Below, one piece after another: positions 1 to 8,096 of a stretch of DNA of 64,000 nucleotides. The stretch is from Haloarcula salinisoli (GTDB lineage: Archaea; Halobacteriota; Halobacteria; Halobacteriales; Haloarculaceae). The DNA lies in contig NZ_RKLQ01000001.1 of assembly GCF_019599405.1 (NCBI RefSeq), forward strand, positions 992,001-1,056,000. Reading direction: 5' to 3'. Every line of letters starts with the position of its first letter. Position 1 is the stretch's first letter. The notes beneath the pieces are model-generated. The model did not search any database, was not told the DNA's origin, and worked only from the letters and a program-made list of their open reading frames with translations. The position numbers were made by a program, and so were the translations under genes.

Positions 1-2
1 CC

Positions 3-746
3 GCCGACGAGGATATCTACGGTCGTATCGCCGACTACTCCGACATCGAGGACCCGACTCGACCCGAGTTCACGCTGTTGCGGGACGACCGCGACGGGAT
101 GCCTCGACGGGTCGTCTTCGACAGCGTCACCGTCCCGACCGACCGCGGCGACGTGCAACTCGTCGGTCGGGAAGAGCCGTTCCGGGCCCTGCGGACCCAC
201 GAGTTCGCGCTGGGCTTTGACAGCGCGGACCTCGTGTTGGAGGAGGTCGTCGAACTGCAGGACGACCCCCTGCGGACTATCGACGAGATAAACGACCGCA
301 TCGACCCGCTGGACACCGACGTCCGGGTGGCGACCGGGCTCGGTGATACGGTCTACCACACGCTGCTGGCGACGCCGACCGTCGTCGATAGCCAGGACCG
401 GCCCCTCGACCGGGAGTTCGTTCGGAACTACGCGGGCGAACTCTGTATCTCCCCGCGGTACGAACGGCTCATCGAAGCCGTCATCGGGACGGCCGCGCTG
501 GACGATATCACCTTCACCTACCCCGAGAACGGGCAGGAAGAAGAAGCGGCTATCGCCGACACCGGATTCGGCGTCTACCTCACGGTTACCGGGTCGACCG
601 CCCGGGACCACGACCTCGAACTGGGCGACCGACTCTTCCCCAGCGAGACCGTCCTGCTGGAGAACCGTTCCGAGCGAACCCCGGTGACCGAACAGGTCGC
701 GGAGCTGTTCACCGAACCCGAAGCGACCGCACTCCAGTCGCTCTGA
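3..746 (+). CDS. Unrecognised protein, 3' part of a gene cut by the window edge
   Basis: The reading frame is open from the first bases of the window, so this is the C-terminal 247 residues of a longer protein. A TTG at 78 or ATG at 99 could be a start, but codons upstream of them (ADEDIYGRI...) keep the same acidic haloarchaeal composition. The product is soluble, rich in Asp, Glu, Arg and Val, with no membrane segment, signal peptide or metal motif that I recognise. It ends in TGA and is followed by 278 non-coding bases. I assign no function. Confidence 0.7.
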   Translation, partial: ADEDIYGRIADYSDIEDPTRPEFTLLRDDRDGMPRRVVFDSVTVPTDRGDVQLVGREEPFRALRTHEFALGFDSADLVLEEVVELQDDPLRTIDEINDRIDPLDTDVRVATGLGDTVYHTLLATPTVVDSQDRPLDREFVRNYAGELCISPRYERLIEAVIGTAALDDITFTYPENGQEEEAAIADTGFGVYLTVTGSTARDHDLELGDRLFPSETVLLENRSERTPVTEQVAELFTEPEATALQSL

Positions 747-1024
747 GAGTAGGCCGCCCCTGTCGGCCGGCCGCGACGCGACCGTGGACCGTCGTCCCCG
801 GCAAACCGGTGTCGAACTATTTTGGCTGTCGCTATCTATCAGTTCGCTCGCGCCGTCGCCACGCAGTCGAGGACTCCGTTATTGGGACCTACGACGCCGG
901 TAACTCCCGCCGTCTGTCGGGTAACGACGCTGTAACAAATGGGTACCCGGCGCTCGGTTTGCTCGTAACGTGGCTGTCAATCGGCTGATGAACCGCTCCA
1001 CCAGCAACCACGGCGACGTATGCG

Positions 1025-1549
1025 ATGGATCAAAACAACACCGAACTCACACGCGATCGCATCTTCGACATACTCAGTAGTCCCCGGAGACGGTACGTGC
1101 TCTATTTCCTGCGGACGGAGCCGAACCCGATTCAGCTGACCGACCTGGCCGAGCACGTCGCTGCCTGGGAGAACGATACGACCGTCGAAGAGCTATCGAC
1201 CCAGCAGCGAAAGCGCGTCTACGTCTCGCTGTACCAGACGCATCTCCCGAAACTGGCCGAGTCCGGACTCGTCAACTACGACGAGGAGTCCGGTGACGTC
1301 TCTATCGCCGCGAAAGCCAGCGAAATAGACCCACTACTGGGCGAACAGCGCCAGGAACCGGCCTGGTACATCTACTACTTCGGGCTGGCGGTGTTGAGTA
1401 CGCTCCTGGTCGTGGTGTCGGTGGCCGGGCTGGCTATCCCACAGGTCGCCCTCGCCGTGGGAATCATCGCCGCGTTCGTACTCCTGACTACCGTCCACGT
1501 GGTGTACGAGTGGCGCCAGCAGTCGCCCCCTGCGGAGTTTCGCGAGTGA
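1025..1549 (+). CDS. DUF7344 winged-helix protein with two C-terminal membrane helices
   Basis: The 174-residue protein has an N-terminal winged-helix domain of the haloarchaeal DUF7344 type (about residues 10-105). Family marks are ILSSPRRRYVLYFL, the segment LAEHVAAWEND, and QRKRVYVSLYQTHLPKL. Two hydrophobic helices follow (about 115-138 and 140-162) with a short charged tail, so it is probably membrane anchored with the putative DNA-binding domain in the cytoplasm. It is transcribed alone. A very similar protein lies at 34994-35626, at the other edge of the glycan locus. The target is unknown; a regulatory role is inferred from the fold. Confidence 0.85.
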   Translation: MDQNNTELTRDRIFDILSSPRRRYVLYFLRTEPNPIQLTDLAEHVAAWENDTTVEELSTQQRKRVYVSLYQTHLPKLAESGLVNYDEESGDVSIAAKASEIDPLLGEQRQEPAWYIYYFGLAVLSTLLVVVSVAGLAIPQVALAVGIIAAFVLLTTVHVVYEWRQQSPPAEFRE

Positions 1550-1619
1550 GAGTATACGGACTGCTGAAGCGTCTGTTCGATTGGTGCGACCGGACCGACC
1601 CAGACCACAACAGTCCGTC

Positions 1620-1730
1620 TCAGTCTGCGTCTTCGGGCAACAGTTGCTCGGGCGTTCGCAGATACGTCGGCGTGTTCGCAAATTCCGTCATCCGCTCGAG
1701 CTCGCTCTCAGTGATGTGTTCTGGCATCAT
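1620..1730 (-). CDS. 36-aa haloarchaeal microprotein, paralogue of the one at 30119-30250
   Basis: A short reading frame on the minus strand encodes 36 residues; the start may be either of two adjacent ATGs (1730 or 1727). The core EFANTPTYLRTPEQLLPE matches EFADTPKHRRRPEQLLPE of the microprotein at 30119-30250, which argues for a real gene. It also has a promoter-like AATTACTAA (1762-1754) 27 nt before the ATG at 1727, the same element and spacing used elsewhere in the locus. The function is unknown; the length and charge would suit a small regulator or protein-binding peptide, but that is a guess. Confidence 0.6.
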   Translation of the reverse strand: MMPEHITESELERMTEFANTPTYLRTPEQLLPEDAD

Positions 1731-2054
1731 AGGTGTGCTCTGCAGGGGAGCGGTTAGTAATTGAGTTCATAGCAACCGGAATGAAGGCTATACTACGGTC
1801 GCAAACGACAGGGTCCCGAGAGCGCTGCAGTCACCCGCTTGCGGGCCCCAAACCCGGTTAGCGGCCAGGTATACGGTGGATAACCGCCGGCCGGAGTGTG
1901 TCGTTCCGATGGGGTTACAGCGTAGCGACCGTCGGCGGCGCCGGTCTCGACCACGTGACCGTCCCCAGCTGTCGGGACCGTGCTGAACCGACCGGAGCGG
2001 CAGAAACTACCGGAAATTTTAACAGTGGCTGAATTTATCATTCCGATAGTACAA
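1731..2054. other. Non-coding gap between a microprotein and the HalOD1 gene
   Basis: These 324 bases hold the divergent promoters of the microprotein at 1620-1730 and the HalOD1 gene at 2055. An AT-rich AAATTTTAAC near 2014-2023 is a good TATA candidate about 32 nt before the HalOD1 start. I see no other gene or repeat. Confidence 0.5.
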
Positions 2055-2393
2055 ATGAGTGGTCCGGACCCGTGGCACGCACTCGGTGGGAGACCCAGCT
2101 TAGAGGGGGCCGAGCGCGTGACAGAAGACGGTCCGACGTACGACCCGAAGACAGACACGTACGTCGGGATGTTCGATACGGAGCCGGCGAGCCTCGCGGT
2201 TATGGAGGCGCTCGCCACCGTTCGTCACTGCGAACCGACGGAGCTCGACCCGCTATACTGCTCGGTCGACCCCGACGCGCTGGACCGTCTCGTCGCATCC
2301 GGTTCGGACCAGCTCTGTGTGACGATGCATATCGACGGGTTCGAAGTCGTCGTCACCGGGACCCGTCGCATCGAAATCACGCCGCCCGAATGA
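2055..2393 (+). CDS. HalOD1 output-domain protein
   Basis: The 112-residue product matches the halobacterial output domain 1 (HalOD1), a small domain found alone or fused to haloarchaeal receivers. Visible family features are the opening SLAVMEALATV helix, a central LDPLYCSVDPDALDRL segment and the closing CVTMHIDGFEVVVTG strand pair. I chose ATG 2055 because the 25 codons upstream in frame overlap the AT-rich promoter. HalOD1 is thought to act as an output or interaction module; its partner here is unknown. Confidence 0.8.
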   Translation: MSGPDPWHALGGRPSLEGAERVTEDGPTYDPKTDTYVGMFDTEPASLAVMEALATVRHCEPTELDPLYCSVDPDALDRLVASGSDQLCVTMHIDGFEVVVTGTRRIEITPPE

Positions 2394-2499
2394 CTCCAGG
2401 GCCGTCACCGACCCACCGGTCCCAGGTCAGTGCTGTTCTCCGCTGAATCTCCCGGTTACGCACTCGGTTACGATTATCGTCCCCGGCGTCTGCGTCGGC

Positions 2500-2856
2500 G
2501 TGTACCAGTTGCTCAGCGAGGATGCGGTGTACGTCGCAGACACCAGGCTCCGGTGTGACTATCTGCTGTGGGTGCTGGTCCTCGCGGCCGCGGCCGGCGA
2601 CGTGGTGCTGACGTTCGCAGGACTGTCGCTGTGTTTCACCGAGGCGAATCCAATCGCGCGAGCGTTCATCGATGTCGCCGGGCACGCCGGACTAATCGGA
2701 CTGAAACTGGCCGCCCTGGCCGTGCTGTTTGCTGTCTATCGGACGGTGCGTCCGCTGTTCCGTCGCGCGGCGCTGGTCGCCTTTTTTGCACCACAGCTGT
2801 TCGCCGTCTCGCACAACGGATTGCTCCTCGCGCAACACGCAGCCGACTGCCCGTGA
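2500..2856 (+). CDS. Small membrane protein, DUF5658-like
   Basis: The product has 118 residues and three or four hydrophobic helices (about 21-45, 62-84 and 88-108). The sequence D-V-V-L-T-F-A-G-L before EANPIARAF fits the DUF5658 pattern of an acidic-NP motif between the first two helices. It starts with GTG; there is no upstream in-frame ATG. It lies in the inner membrane by prediction. No function is known for the family, and nothing in the neighbourhood defines one. Confidence 0.65.
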   Translation: MYQLLSEDAVYVADTRLRCDYLLWVLVLAAAAGDVVLTFAGLSLCFTEANPIARAFIDVAGHAGLIGLKLAALAVLFAVYRTVRPLFRRAALVAFFAPQLFAVSHNGLLLAQHAADCP

Positions 2857-2920
2857 GACGGCCGGCGACATCGCAGGTCGACGGGACGTTTCGAGCGGTC
2901 TACGGGGAACGACCTGCCGG

Positions 2921-3451
2921 TCAGACCGACTCGTCGAGGACGACCGCTCCGGTCTCCCCCGTCCGCTCCCGTGCCAGATGCGAGACGAGGTTCTCGGGCG
3001 TGTAGGCGGTTCCATCGAGGAGACACGGGAAGACGGCTGCCAGCTCACCCGCTTCGTAGATAGCGACCGCCCGTGACGGTGGGACGATGCGACTGAACGC
3101 GTCGGGGTTGTACTCCGTCGTCACCGTCGAGACGTTGAAAAACGGGGCGATGGAGAGCTCGCTGTTCGCTGCCAGGTCGTAGAACTCACCGATGGCGTCG
3201 AGGATTCGCTGGCCGTTCCCGACTTCGGTGAGCGGGCTGGCCGTACAGATGCTGTTGCCCCAGACGACCAGGTCGAGATCGTCGAGGACGCTTCGCTCGG
3301 TGAGACTCGCTAACTCCGTCACCAGCTGGTCCTGGTCTGACTTGCACTCGGCCGGGCCCAGAGAGTGAACGAAGACAGTCGCCGTGAGGTCGCTGTCTGT
3401 CGGTGGCAACAGTGCATCGAGCGTCGGGTCGGTGGCGTCGTCTGCTCTCAT
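2921..3451 (-). CDS. Haloarchaeal protein resembling HTH_63-associated regulators
   Basis: The product has 176 residues from ATG 3451; an upstream GTG/TTG-type start at 3514 would add 21 residues but looks less likely because those lie in the probable promoter. The protein has the alternating layout seen in haloarchaeal HTH_63 proteins: an N-terminal FVHSLGP strand, a central LVVWGNSICT strand, and a C-terminal block ending AVAIYEAGELAAVFPC, TPENLVSHL. I do not see a clear helix-turn-helix. It is convergent with the DUF5658-like gene. A regulatory role is possible but weakly supported. Confidence 0.55.
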   Translation of the reverse strand: MRADDATDPTLDALLPPTDSDLTATVFVHSLGPAECKSDQDQLVTELASLTERSVLDDLDLVVWGNSICTASPLTEVGNGQRILDAIGEFYDLAANSELSIAPFFNVSTVTTEYNPDAFSRIVPPSRAVAIYEAGELAAVFPCLLDGTAYTPENLVSHLARERTGETGAVVLDESV

Positions 3452-3592
3452 CTGTGTAGCGATGGCTCTACAGTGGTGATAAACGGACAGGTCGCTTTCG
3501 ACGGATAGAAGCATCTTACCGGCTGTCTACGGAAATTGGGGGAGAGCAACAACGCAGACCGGACGACGACGGCCGCCGTCGTGTATGGCCTA

Positions 3593-3623
3593 GGTGGGGG
3601 TGGGGTGGGTGAGTTGGCAAGGG
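3593..3623 (+). other. G-rich tract with four G-runs (possible G-quadruplex)
   Basis: The stretch contains G5, G4, G3 and G3 runs separated by 1, 1 and 11 bases. It sits in the 386-base divergent gap between the genes starting at 3451 (minus) and 3838 (plus), where G-runs stand out from the surrounding sequence. A quadruplex on the plus strand is possible, but no function is visible. Confidence 0.35.
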
Positions 3624-3777
3624 ATGGACCGGTGGCCAGTACGTGCGGATGGGTGCTCTCCCCGCGATAAGACCCACAGACTCCTGTATAATTGTTACTC
3701 CGTGGTTAGTCTCGGTAAGCTCTTCCACACGACAGGCCGGTAATTCGACGGGGCGGTTTCACAGGCCGAAAGCGCAC

Positions 3778-3786
3778 CATAACTAA
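3778..3786 (+). promoter_or_regulatory. Promoter-like 9-mer CATAACTAA
   Basis: It matches the element shared by the glycan locus. It lies 52 nt before ATG 3838 and 17-20 nt before GTG codons (3803 and 3806) that open a 12-13 codon ORF ending at 3844, which overlaps the GTG codon 3841 of the DUF7344 gene as GTGA. The spacing is less typical than at the other sites. Confidence 0.35.
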
Positions 3787-3837
3787 TCACACGTCTCCGG
3801 TTGTGGTGACCGAACGCGCCTCTCTGGATTCCAAACC

Positions 3838-4182
3838 ATGGTGACAGACGACCCCGACGGTGTGGCCGAGACGACAGCGCAATCCCAGGCCGAACAACTG
3901 GAGTTGCTGGCCTCGAAGCGTCGTCAGACGCTGCTCGAACTGCTGGCGACATCCGCTGACGACGTGCATACGCTCGAATCCCTGGCGACAGCGATAACAC
4001 AGACCGAACAGGGAGCAGACCTCGGTGCGCGCCCGGCCCACCGGGTGTGTCTGTTCCTCCGCCACGTCCACCTGCCGAAACTCGACGCCGCCGATATCGT
4101 CGAATACGATCCACAGCAAAACGTCGTCGAGTGTACCGGCGATGGCCGGCTCGACCGGCTCCTCGATGCGACGGGCCGGTAA
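3838..4182 (+). CDS. Soluble DUF7344 winged-helix protein
   Basis: The 114-residue protein is a DUF7344 domain without membrane helices. Family marks are LLASKRRQTLLELL, the middle LESLATAITQTEQG, and RVCLFLRHVHLPKLDAADIVEYD. The start is either ATG 3838 or the next codon GTG 3841. It lies just left of the glycan locus, is the third DUF7344 member in the window, and is convergent with the FemAB-like gene. It probably binds DNA or partners with the membrane DUF7344 proteins; that role is inferred. Confidence 0.8.
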   Translation: MVTDDPDGVAETTAQSQAEQLELLASKRRQTLLELLATSADDVHTLESLATAITQTEQGADLGARPAHRVCLFLRHVHLPKLDAADIVEYDPQQNVVECTGDGRLDRLLDATGR

Positions 4183-4252
4183 CGACCGGCGACTGGCTGC
4201 CCTCTGTCGGCCCGGCTCGCTGTCCCGAGCGTTCTGTCGTCCCGACTGGCTA

Positions 4253-5254
4253 TCACGAGAGCTGTCGGTAGAGCCGTGCCGCGGTACCCAGACCTGTCGA
4301 ACTCCGTTCGAGCGAGTGATACGTCCGGAGGGTGGGAGCGAACTTCGACTTGTACCGGGAGAGCCGCGGGTCGTTCGCGCCGACCAGGTCGTAGGCGCTG
4401 TGGCCCCGCTCGGCCGCCGCCCGCAGCACCTCCCAGTGTAGCAGGTCGTTCACGTCGTAGTCGAGGTCCTGTTTGACCGTCCCCTGCCAGTTGTACACCC
4501 GCTCGCCGTCGTCCAGTATCAGCGAGCCCCCGACGAACTCACCCGCCACGCGACAGGCGTATGGGCGGAGGTAGCCCTCGGGGAGCGCCCCGTAGAGGTC
4601 CCCGACGAAGTCGGCGGAAAGCGGGAAGTCGAGGTCCTGTTCCTCGTGCCGGTTCTGGACCTGCGTGATGACCCGGCGCGCCGTCTCGGCGCCGGATTCC
4701 TCGACCGTACAGGCCTCCGCCGCGTCGCGGACGTTCGAGCGCGCGTCGCGACTGAACCGGTCACGCAGGCTGTCGGGCTCGGCGTCGAGGTCGACGACGT
4801 ACGTAAATCGGGGGGTCTCATCGAACGTCGCCCAGCCGAACGGGCGGACGTCGGGCGAACTCATCGCGGTGCGGACGTGGACGTACTCCGGGTCGTACTC
4901 GGTGTCCAGCCAGTCGAGACAGCCGTCGACGAGTCGCCGCCGACGCTTCTCCGTGCTGTGTGGTTTCATGCCCGGCTGTGCGATGACGACCGGACCGAGA
5001 TAGCTCACCTTCAGCTCCGGTGGCGGCGAAAAGGCCGCCGTTATCGGTCCCTTCTGGAGCGTGAAGAACGGAAAGAGCCCGACCGGCTCGTTCCCCTTGT
5101 AGGCCAGTAGCGGGTGGAGCTCGGCACCGGCGTAGTCGGCGAACACCTCCAGGGCCTCGAATCGGTGGAACGGCGTCCGCTCTCGCGTTCGTCCCAGTGC
5201 GTCGTTCCATGTGGCCGCCTCGTTGCGGGCGAGCTCGGTTATCTCCAGGGCCAT
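4253..5254 (-). CDS. FemAB/GNAT-fold acyltransferase 1
   Basis: This 333-residue soluble protein has the double-GNAT fold of the FemAB / BioF2-like family, whose members add aminoacyl or acyl groups to amines on cell-wall and surface-glycan precursors. Landmarks are TPFHRFEALEVF near the N terminus, LLAYKGNEPVGLFPFF, a SRDARSNVRDA loop, FVGGSLILDDGERVYNWQG, and YDLVGANDPRLSRYKSKF near the C terminus. The last block recurs as YDLMGANTERLCDYKGKF in the paralogue at 20128-21129. It sits alone at the left end of the locus, on the opposite strand to the DUF1616 gene. The acyl donor and acceptor are unknown. Confidence 0.8.
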   Translation of the reverse strand: MALEITELARNEAATWNDALGRTRERTPFHRFEALEVFADYAGAELHPLLAYKGNEPVGLFPFFTLQKGPITAAFSPPPELKVSYLGPVVIAQPGMKPHSTEKRRRRLVDGCLDWLDTEYDPEYVHVRTAMSSPDVRPFGWATFDETPRFTYVVDLDAEPDSLRDRFSRDARSNVRDAAEACTVEESGAETARRVITQVQNRHEEQDLDFPLSADFVGDLYGALPEGYLRPYACRVAGEFVGGSLILDDGERVYNWQGTVKQDLDYDVNDLLHWEVLRAAAERGHSAYDLVGANDPRLSRYKSKFAPTLRTYHSLERSSTGLGTAARLYRQLS

Positions 5255-5409
5255 CTACGGCCACCGCGCTGTCGGAATCCGGCGCTCGTGTACTAGCATC
5301 TGTCGGGTGAACCCTGGCTGTGGCCGGCGGTAAGTATAGTCGTCTTACCGTCTACACCTGCCCAACAGGTCCATATCCCCTGTCCGACACCGGTTCCCGG
5401 TACGATAGC

Positions 5410-5418
5410 CATAACAAA
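5410..5418 (+). promoter_or_regulatory. Promoter-like 9-mer CATAACAAA
   Basis: A member of the locus element, 31 nt before the ATG of the 15-codon leader ORF at 5449-5496 that leads into the DUF1616 gene. Confidence 0.45.
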
Positions 5419-5448
5419 ACGACGCCTCCCGATACCCCAACTCGTACT

Positions 5449-5496
5449 ATGTCTGTGGTCAGCGCTGGGCCTGGAACCCAGGTGACACTGCAGTGA
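5449..5496 (+). CDS. Possible 15-aa leader ORF coupled to the DUF1616 gene
   Basis: ATG 5449 opens 15 codons (MSVVSAGPGTQVTLQ) ending in TGA 5494-5496, which overlaps the GTG start of the next gene as GTGA. It is the first start codon downstream of the promoter-like element at 5410. Translation of this ORF could deliver ribosomes to the GTG start. Chance overlap is possible because the peptide has no recognisable relatives. Confidence 0.35.
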   Translation: MSVVSAGPGTQVTLQ

Positions 5497-6542
5497 CCGT
5501 GTCCGAGACGGCCCGTCGCGTGGTCAGGTCGACACTGTCGCTCGTCCCCATCGACCTCGTGCTCGTCCTCGCGTACGTGACCTTCGCAACCGCGGCCGTC
5601 GAGACTGGGGAGGGGTCGACCGTCCAGTTTCTCATCGGCGTCGGGCTGGTCCTGTTCGCACCCGGATACACCGTCGTCGCGGCGCTGTTCCCGGCTCGGG
5701 CCCGACAGCGCGAGGAGCGCCAGCCGACCAGCGTGCTCGCGCTGACGCGGCCACACGATGGCGTGTTGGTCCGTGAACGGCTGGCACTTGCCTTCGGCGT
5801 GAGCGTGCTCTTGCTTCCTATCGTGGCCGTCGCCTACGGCGCCGTCGGCATCTCGCTGACGACGTCGTCGATACTTGCGGCGGTCTGGGCTATCGTCGGT
5901 GTCGGGGCCGTCGTCGGGACGGCCCGGCGGCTAGCGCTGCCCGAGCGGGAACAGTTCGACCTGTTGCGGGTCGCTCAGGGCGTCGGTACCGGTCGCCCAC
6001 TCGCCGACGATTCGACGACGACGCTGCTCACTGTCGCGCTCTGTTGCATGGTCGTCGTCTCCCTGGGAGCGTTCTCGGCCGCTATCGCCGGTCCGTCCCA
6101 GTCGATGTCCTACACGAGCGCCTCGCTGCTGACCACTGGCCAGAACGGGGAGCCGGTGGCGAGTGGCTACCCGGCCAACGTCTCTCAGGATGAGTCGGTC
6201 CCGCTGGTCGTTCGTGTGACCAACCACCACGACACGGCGGCAAACTACACCGTCGTGACCAGACTCCAGCGGGTCGAGGGCGGGACCGTCCAGTCCGGCC
6301 AGCGGGTCTGGCAGGGGCGCCAGCGCCTCGGCGTCAACGAGACCTGGACGCAGAACCACACCGTTGTGCCGCCTTTTGCCGGCCAGGACCTCAGACTGAC
6401 GTACTTCGTCTACCGCGGCTCGGTGCCCGAGACCGTCTCCCAGTCGACGGCAGACGACGTGCTGTATCTGCGCCTGGACGTCTTTCCGAACGGGGCGAGG
6501 AACCCACAGACGCCCACTGGCAACAGTACTGGCCAGGGGTGA
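5493..6542 (+). CDS. DUF1616 family membrane protein
   Basis: The 349-residue protein has four hydrophobic helices (about residues 18-38, 45-68, 95-118 and 122-145), then a fifth near 178-198. An exterior domain of about 145 residues follows, with beta-strand character and several N-x-T/S sequons (NYT, NET, NHT). This layout, and the phrase GVGLVLFAPGYTVVAALFP, are typical of archaeal DUF1616 proteins, which are often found in surface-glycan loci. The GTG start overlaps the stop of a short leader ORF. It is likely a membrane protein with an extracytoplasmic Ig-like part. Its molecular role is unknown. Confidence 0.8.
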   Translation: MTVSETARRVVRSTLSLVPIDLVLVLAYVTFATAAVETGEGSTVQFLIGVGLVLFAPGYTVVAALFPARARQREERQPTSVLALTRPHDGVLVRERLALAFGVSVLLLPIVAVAYGAVGISLTTSSILAAVWAIVGVGAVVGTARRLALPEREQFDLLRVAQGVGTGRPLADDSTTTLLTVALCCMVVVSLGAFSAAIAGPSQSMSYTSASLLTTGQNGEPVASGYPANVSQDESVPLVVRVTNHHDTAANYTVVTRLQRVEGGTVQSGQRVWQGRQRLGVNETWTQNHTVVPPFAGQDLRLTYFVYRGSVPETVSQSTADDVLYLRLDVFPNGARNPQTPTGNSTGQG

Positions 6543-6690
6543 GTAACTGACTCGGTCAGCACGGGCCGGTTGTGAGAATCAGCAGAGCGGTCGGTGCGGA
6601 CAGACGGTATCTGTGATCCGGACAGGTCTCAGACGCGTCCCGGCCGGGTACAGCGGTCGCGTCGACGCGCAATCGCTCGGCCGGCAGTAC

Positions 6691-7800
6691 TCACGTGCTA
6701 TCGGTACTCAGCGGGACAGTCTGTTCTTCGTCGGCCTCCGTCGCTGCCGCGCGAACGGCCTCGATGATACGGAGCGTCCACGTCCCCTCGGTGACCGGGA
6801 CTGCCGTCGGCTCGTCGCGCTGAATCGCCCTGACTTCCTCGCCGAACTGATAGCTGTGTGAGTCCAGGTTCCGGACCGAGTCCCAGTCGTCGTCGACGGT
6901 GCGGCGAGCGACGGCGACGAGGTTCTCGACTGTCCCCTGGACACGGCCGAGGATGTGGTCGACGTTGGCCAGCGCGCGGGCCTTCGGCGATGCCTGGTAG
7001 TCGCGGTCCAGCACCGTCACCGACTGGGAGACGACGTCTATCTCGATGCTCCCGCGGTCGCCGTGGACCTGGATGACCTTGTGGGGGACGTCGCTGGCCA
7101 GCACTGTCCCGCTGCAGAGGACGCCGTCGTCGGTGGTGTACTGGAACTGGACGCTGTCGTAGTCGAACTCCTGGGTGTACTCGTTGGCGAGCGAGGTGCT
7201 CGCCTGAATCGAGTCGGTGCTTTCGGGGTAGCCGCCGAGGTTCAACACCATGTATATCGGGTGGGGTAACCCCTCCTCGAACTCGCCGCCAGGGAGCTCG
7301 AACGCCCACGCGCCCCGACGGACGTCGTCGGGGAACGTCTCGCCGGCGTACAGCAGGTCGACGGAACGCAGCCGTCCGATGGTGCCGTCCTCGATGAGCT
7401 GGCGGGCCTTTCGCATGGCCGGCGAGAAGTTGTGGTTGTGGACCACCGAGACGGTGGCGTCGTGTTCCTCGACGAGCCGTTCCAGTTCCTCGGCCTCCGC
7501 GACGGACTCGGTGACTGGTTTCTCTATCAGGACGGGGATGCCGTCCTCCATGGCCATCCGGGCCAGTTCGAGGTGTGTTCCGACCGGTGTACAGAGATGT
7601 ATCCAGTCGAGCGACTCCCGGGCCAACATCCCCTCGAAATCGGCGTAGGCGTTGATGTCGTACTCTGTGGCTTTCTCCCTGGCTCGTGACTCGTCCAGGT
7701 CGCAGATGGCGACAAGTTCGGTGTCGGGACACTGCTGTAGCCCCGAGAGGTGGTAATCGGACACCACGCCGCCGCCGACGACCGCGGTTTCCAGTGTCAT
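6691..7800 (-). CDS. Gfo/Idh/MocA family sugar oxidoreductase 1
   Basis: The 369-residue protein has an N-terminal Rossmann domain (AVVGGGVVSDYHLSGL, residues 5-20), the family EKP motif in VLIEKPVTES (near 90-99), and a C-terminal alpha/beta substrate domain. Members oxidise or reduce sugars or sugar nucleotides with NAD(P). It is the most divergent of the three copies in the locus: the usual His-Asp pair after the EKP motif reads VHNHNFSP and the later site GLPHPIYM. It is divergently transcribed from the GT2 gene, with a TATAACAAT element 27 nt upstream of its ATG. The substrate is unknown. Confidence 0.85.
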   Translation of the reverse strand: MTLETAVVGGGVVSDYHLSGLQQCPDTELVAICDLDESRAREKATEYDINAYADFEGMLARESLDWIHLCTPVGTHLELARMAMEDGIPVLIEKPVTESVAEAEELERLVEEHDATVSVVHNHNFSPAMRKARQLIEDGTIGRLRSVDLLYAGETFPDDVRRGAWAFELPGGEFEEGLPHPIYMVLNLGGYPESTDSIQASTSLANEYTQEFDYDSVQFQYTTDDGVLCSGTVLASDVPHKVIQVHGDRGSIEIDVVSQSVTVLDRDYQASPKARALANVDHILGRVQGTVENLVAVARRTVDDDWDSVRNLDSHSYQFGEEVRAIQRDEPTAVPVTEGTWTLRIIEAVRAAATEADEEQTVPLSTDST

Positions 7801-7826
7801 CGTCCCATCTCCCCGCGTGTGAATAT

Positions 7827-7835
7827 ATTGTTATA
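7827..7835 (-). promoter_or_regulatory. Promoter-like 9-mer TATAACAAT
   Basis: On the minus strand it reads GTATAACAATAT. Its 3' end is 27 nt from the ATG of the oxidoreductase at 7800, which fits a leaderless or nearly leaderless mRNA. Confidence 0.55.
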
Positions 7836-7953
7836 CCCGAGATGTCCGGGGGTAGCTGATTGCTACCGAGACGCCGTCGGAATTCGTCGCTGCAAGAATA
7901 TTGGAATAATGATAATTCTGCCCTGTCAAACTGCTACTGACACGAAAGATGGA

Positions 7954-7962
7954 TATAACAAT
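7954..7962 (+). promoter_or_regulatory. Promoter-like 9-mer TATAACAAT
   Basis: A perfect copy of the element, facing right, 30 nt before ATG 7992 of a 34-codon ORF that overlaps the start of the GT2 gene. With the copy at 7827-7835 it forms a divergent promoter pair. Confidence 0.5.
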
Positions 7963-7991
7963 ACTCGAATAGGTTCACGAATTGTCCGAGC

Positions 7992-8096
7992 ATGGCCGCC
8001 AACTGCGTTCGTACGGATTGCTGGAGTCTCGTGGTACCGGAACAGCGGTTGCCGGAACACGGCTACACCAATCCGTATCACGAGGTGTGGGCGTGA
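7992..8096 (+). CDS. Possible 34-aa leader ORF coupled to the GT2 gene
   Basis: ATG 7992 is the first ATG downstream of the TATAACAAT element. The ORF encodes 34 residues ending HGYTNPYHEVWA and stops at TGA 8094-8096, overlapping the GTG 8093 start of the glycosyltransferase as GTGA. It could be a short protein or a translated leader. The peptide has no relative that I recognise. Confidence 0.4.
   Translation: MAANCVRTDCWSLVVPEQRLPEHGYTNPYHEVWA

Larger units (their letters stand above)
3452..3837. other. Divergent intergenic region
   Basis: This gap holds the G-rich tract at 3593-3623 and the promoter-like CATAACTAA at 3778-3786 for the rightward DUF7344 gene. A Pro/His-rich minus-strand frame over 3516-3728 does not look like a gene. 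Confidence 0.45.

Noticed and set aside
3516-3728. A Pro/His-rich minus-strand frame over the G-rich tract
   Set aside because: Low complexity, wrong composition, and it only reads the complement of the G-runs.
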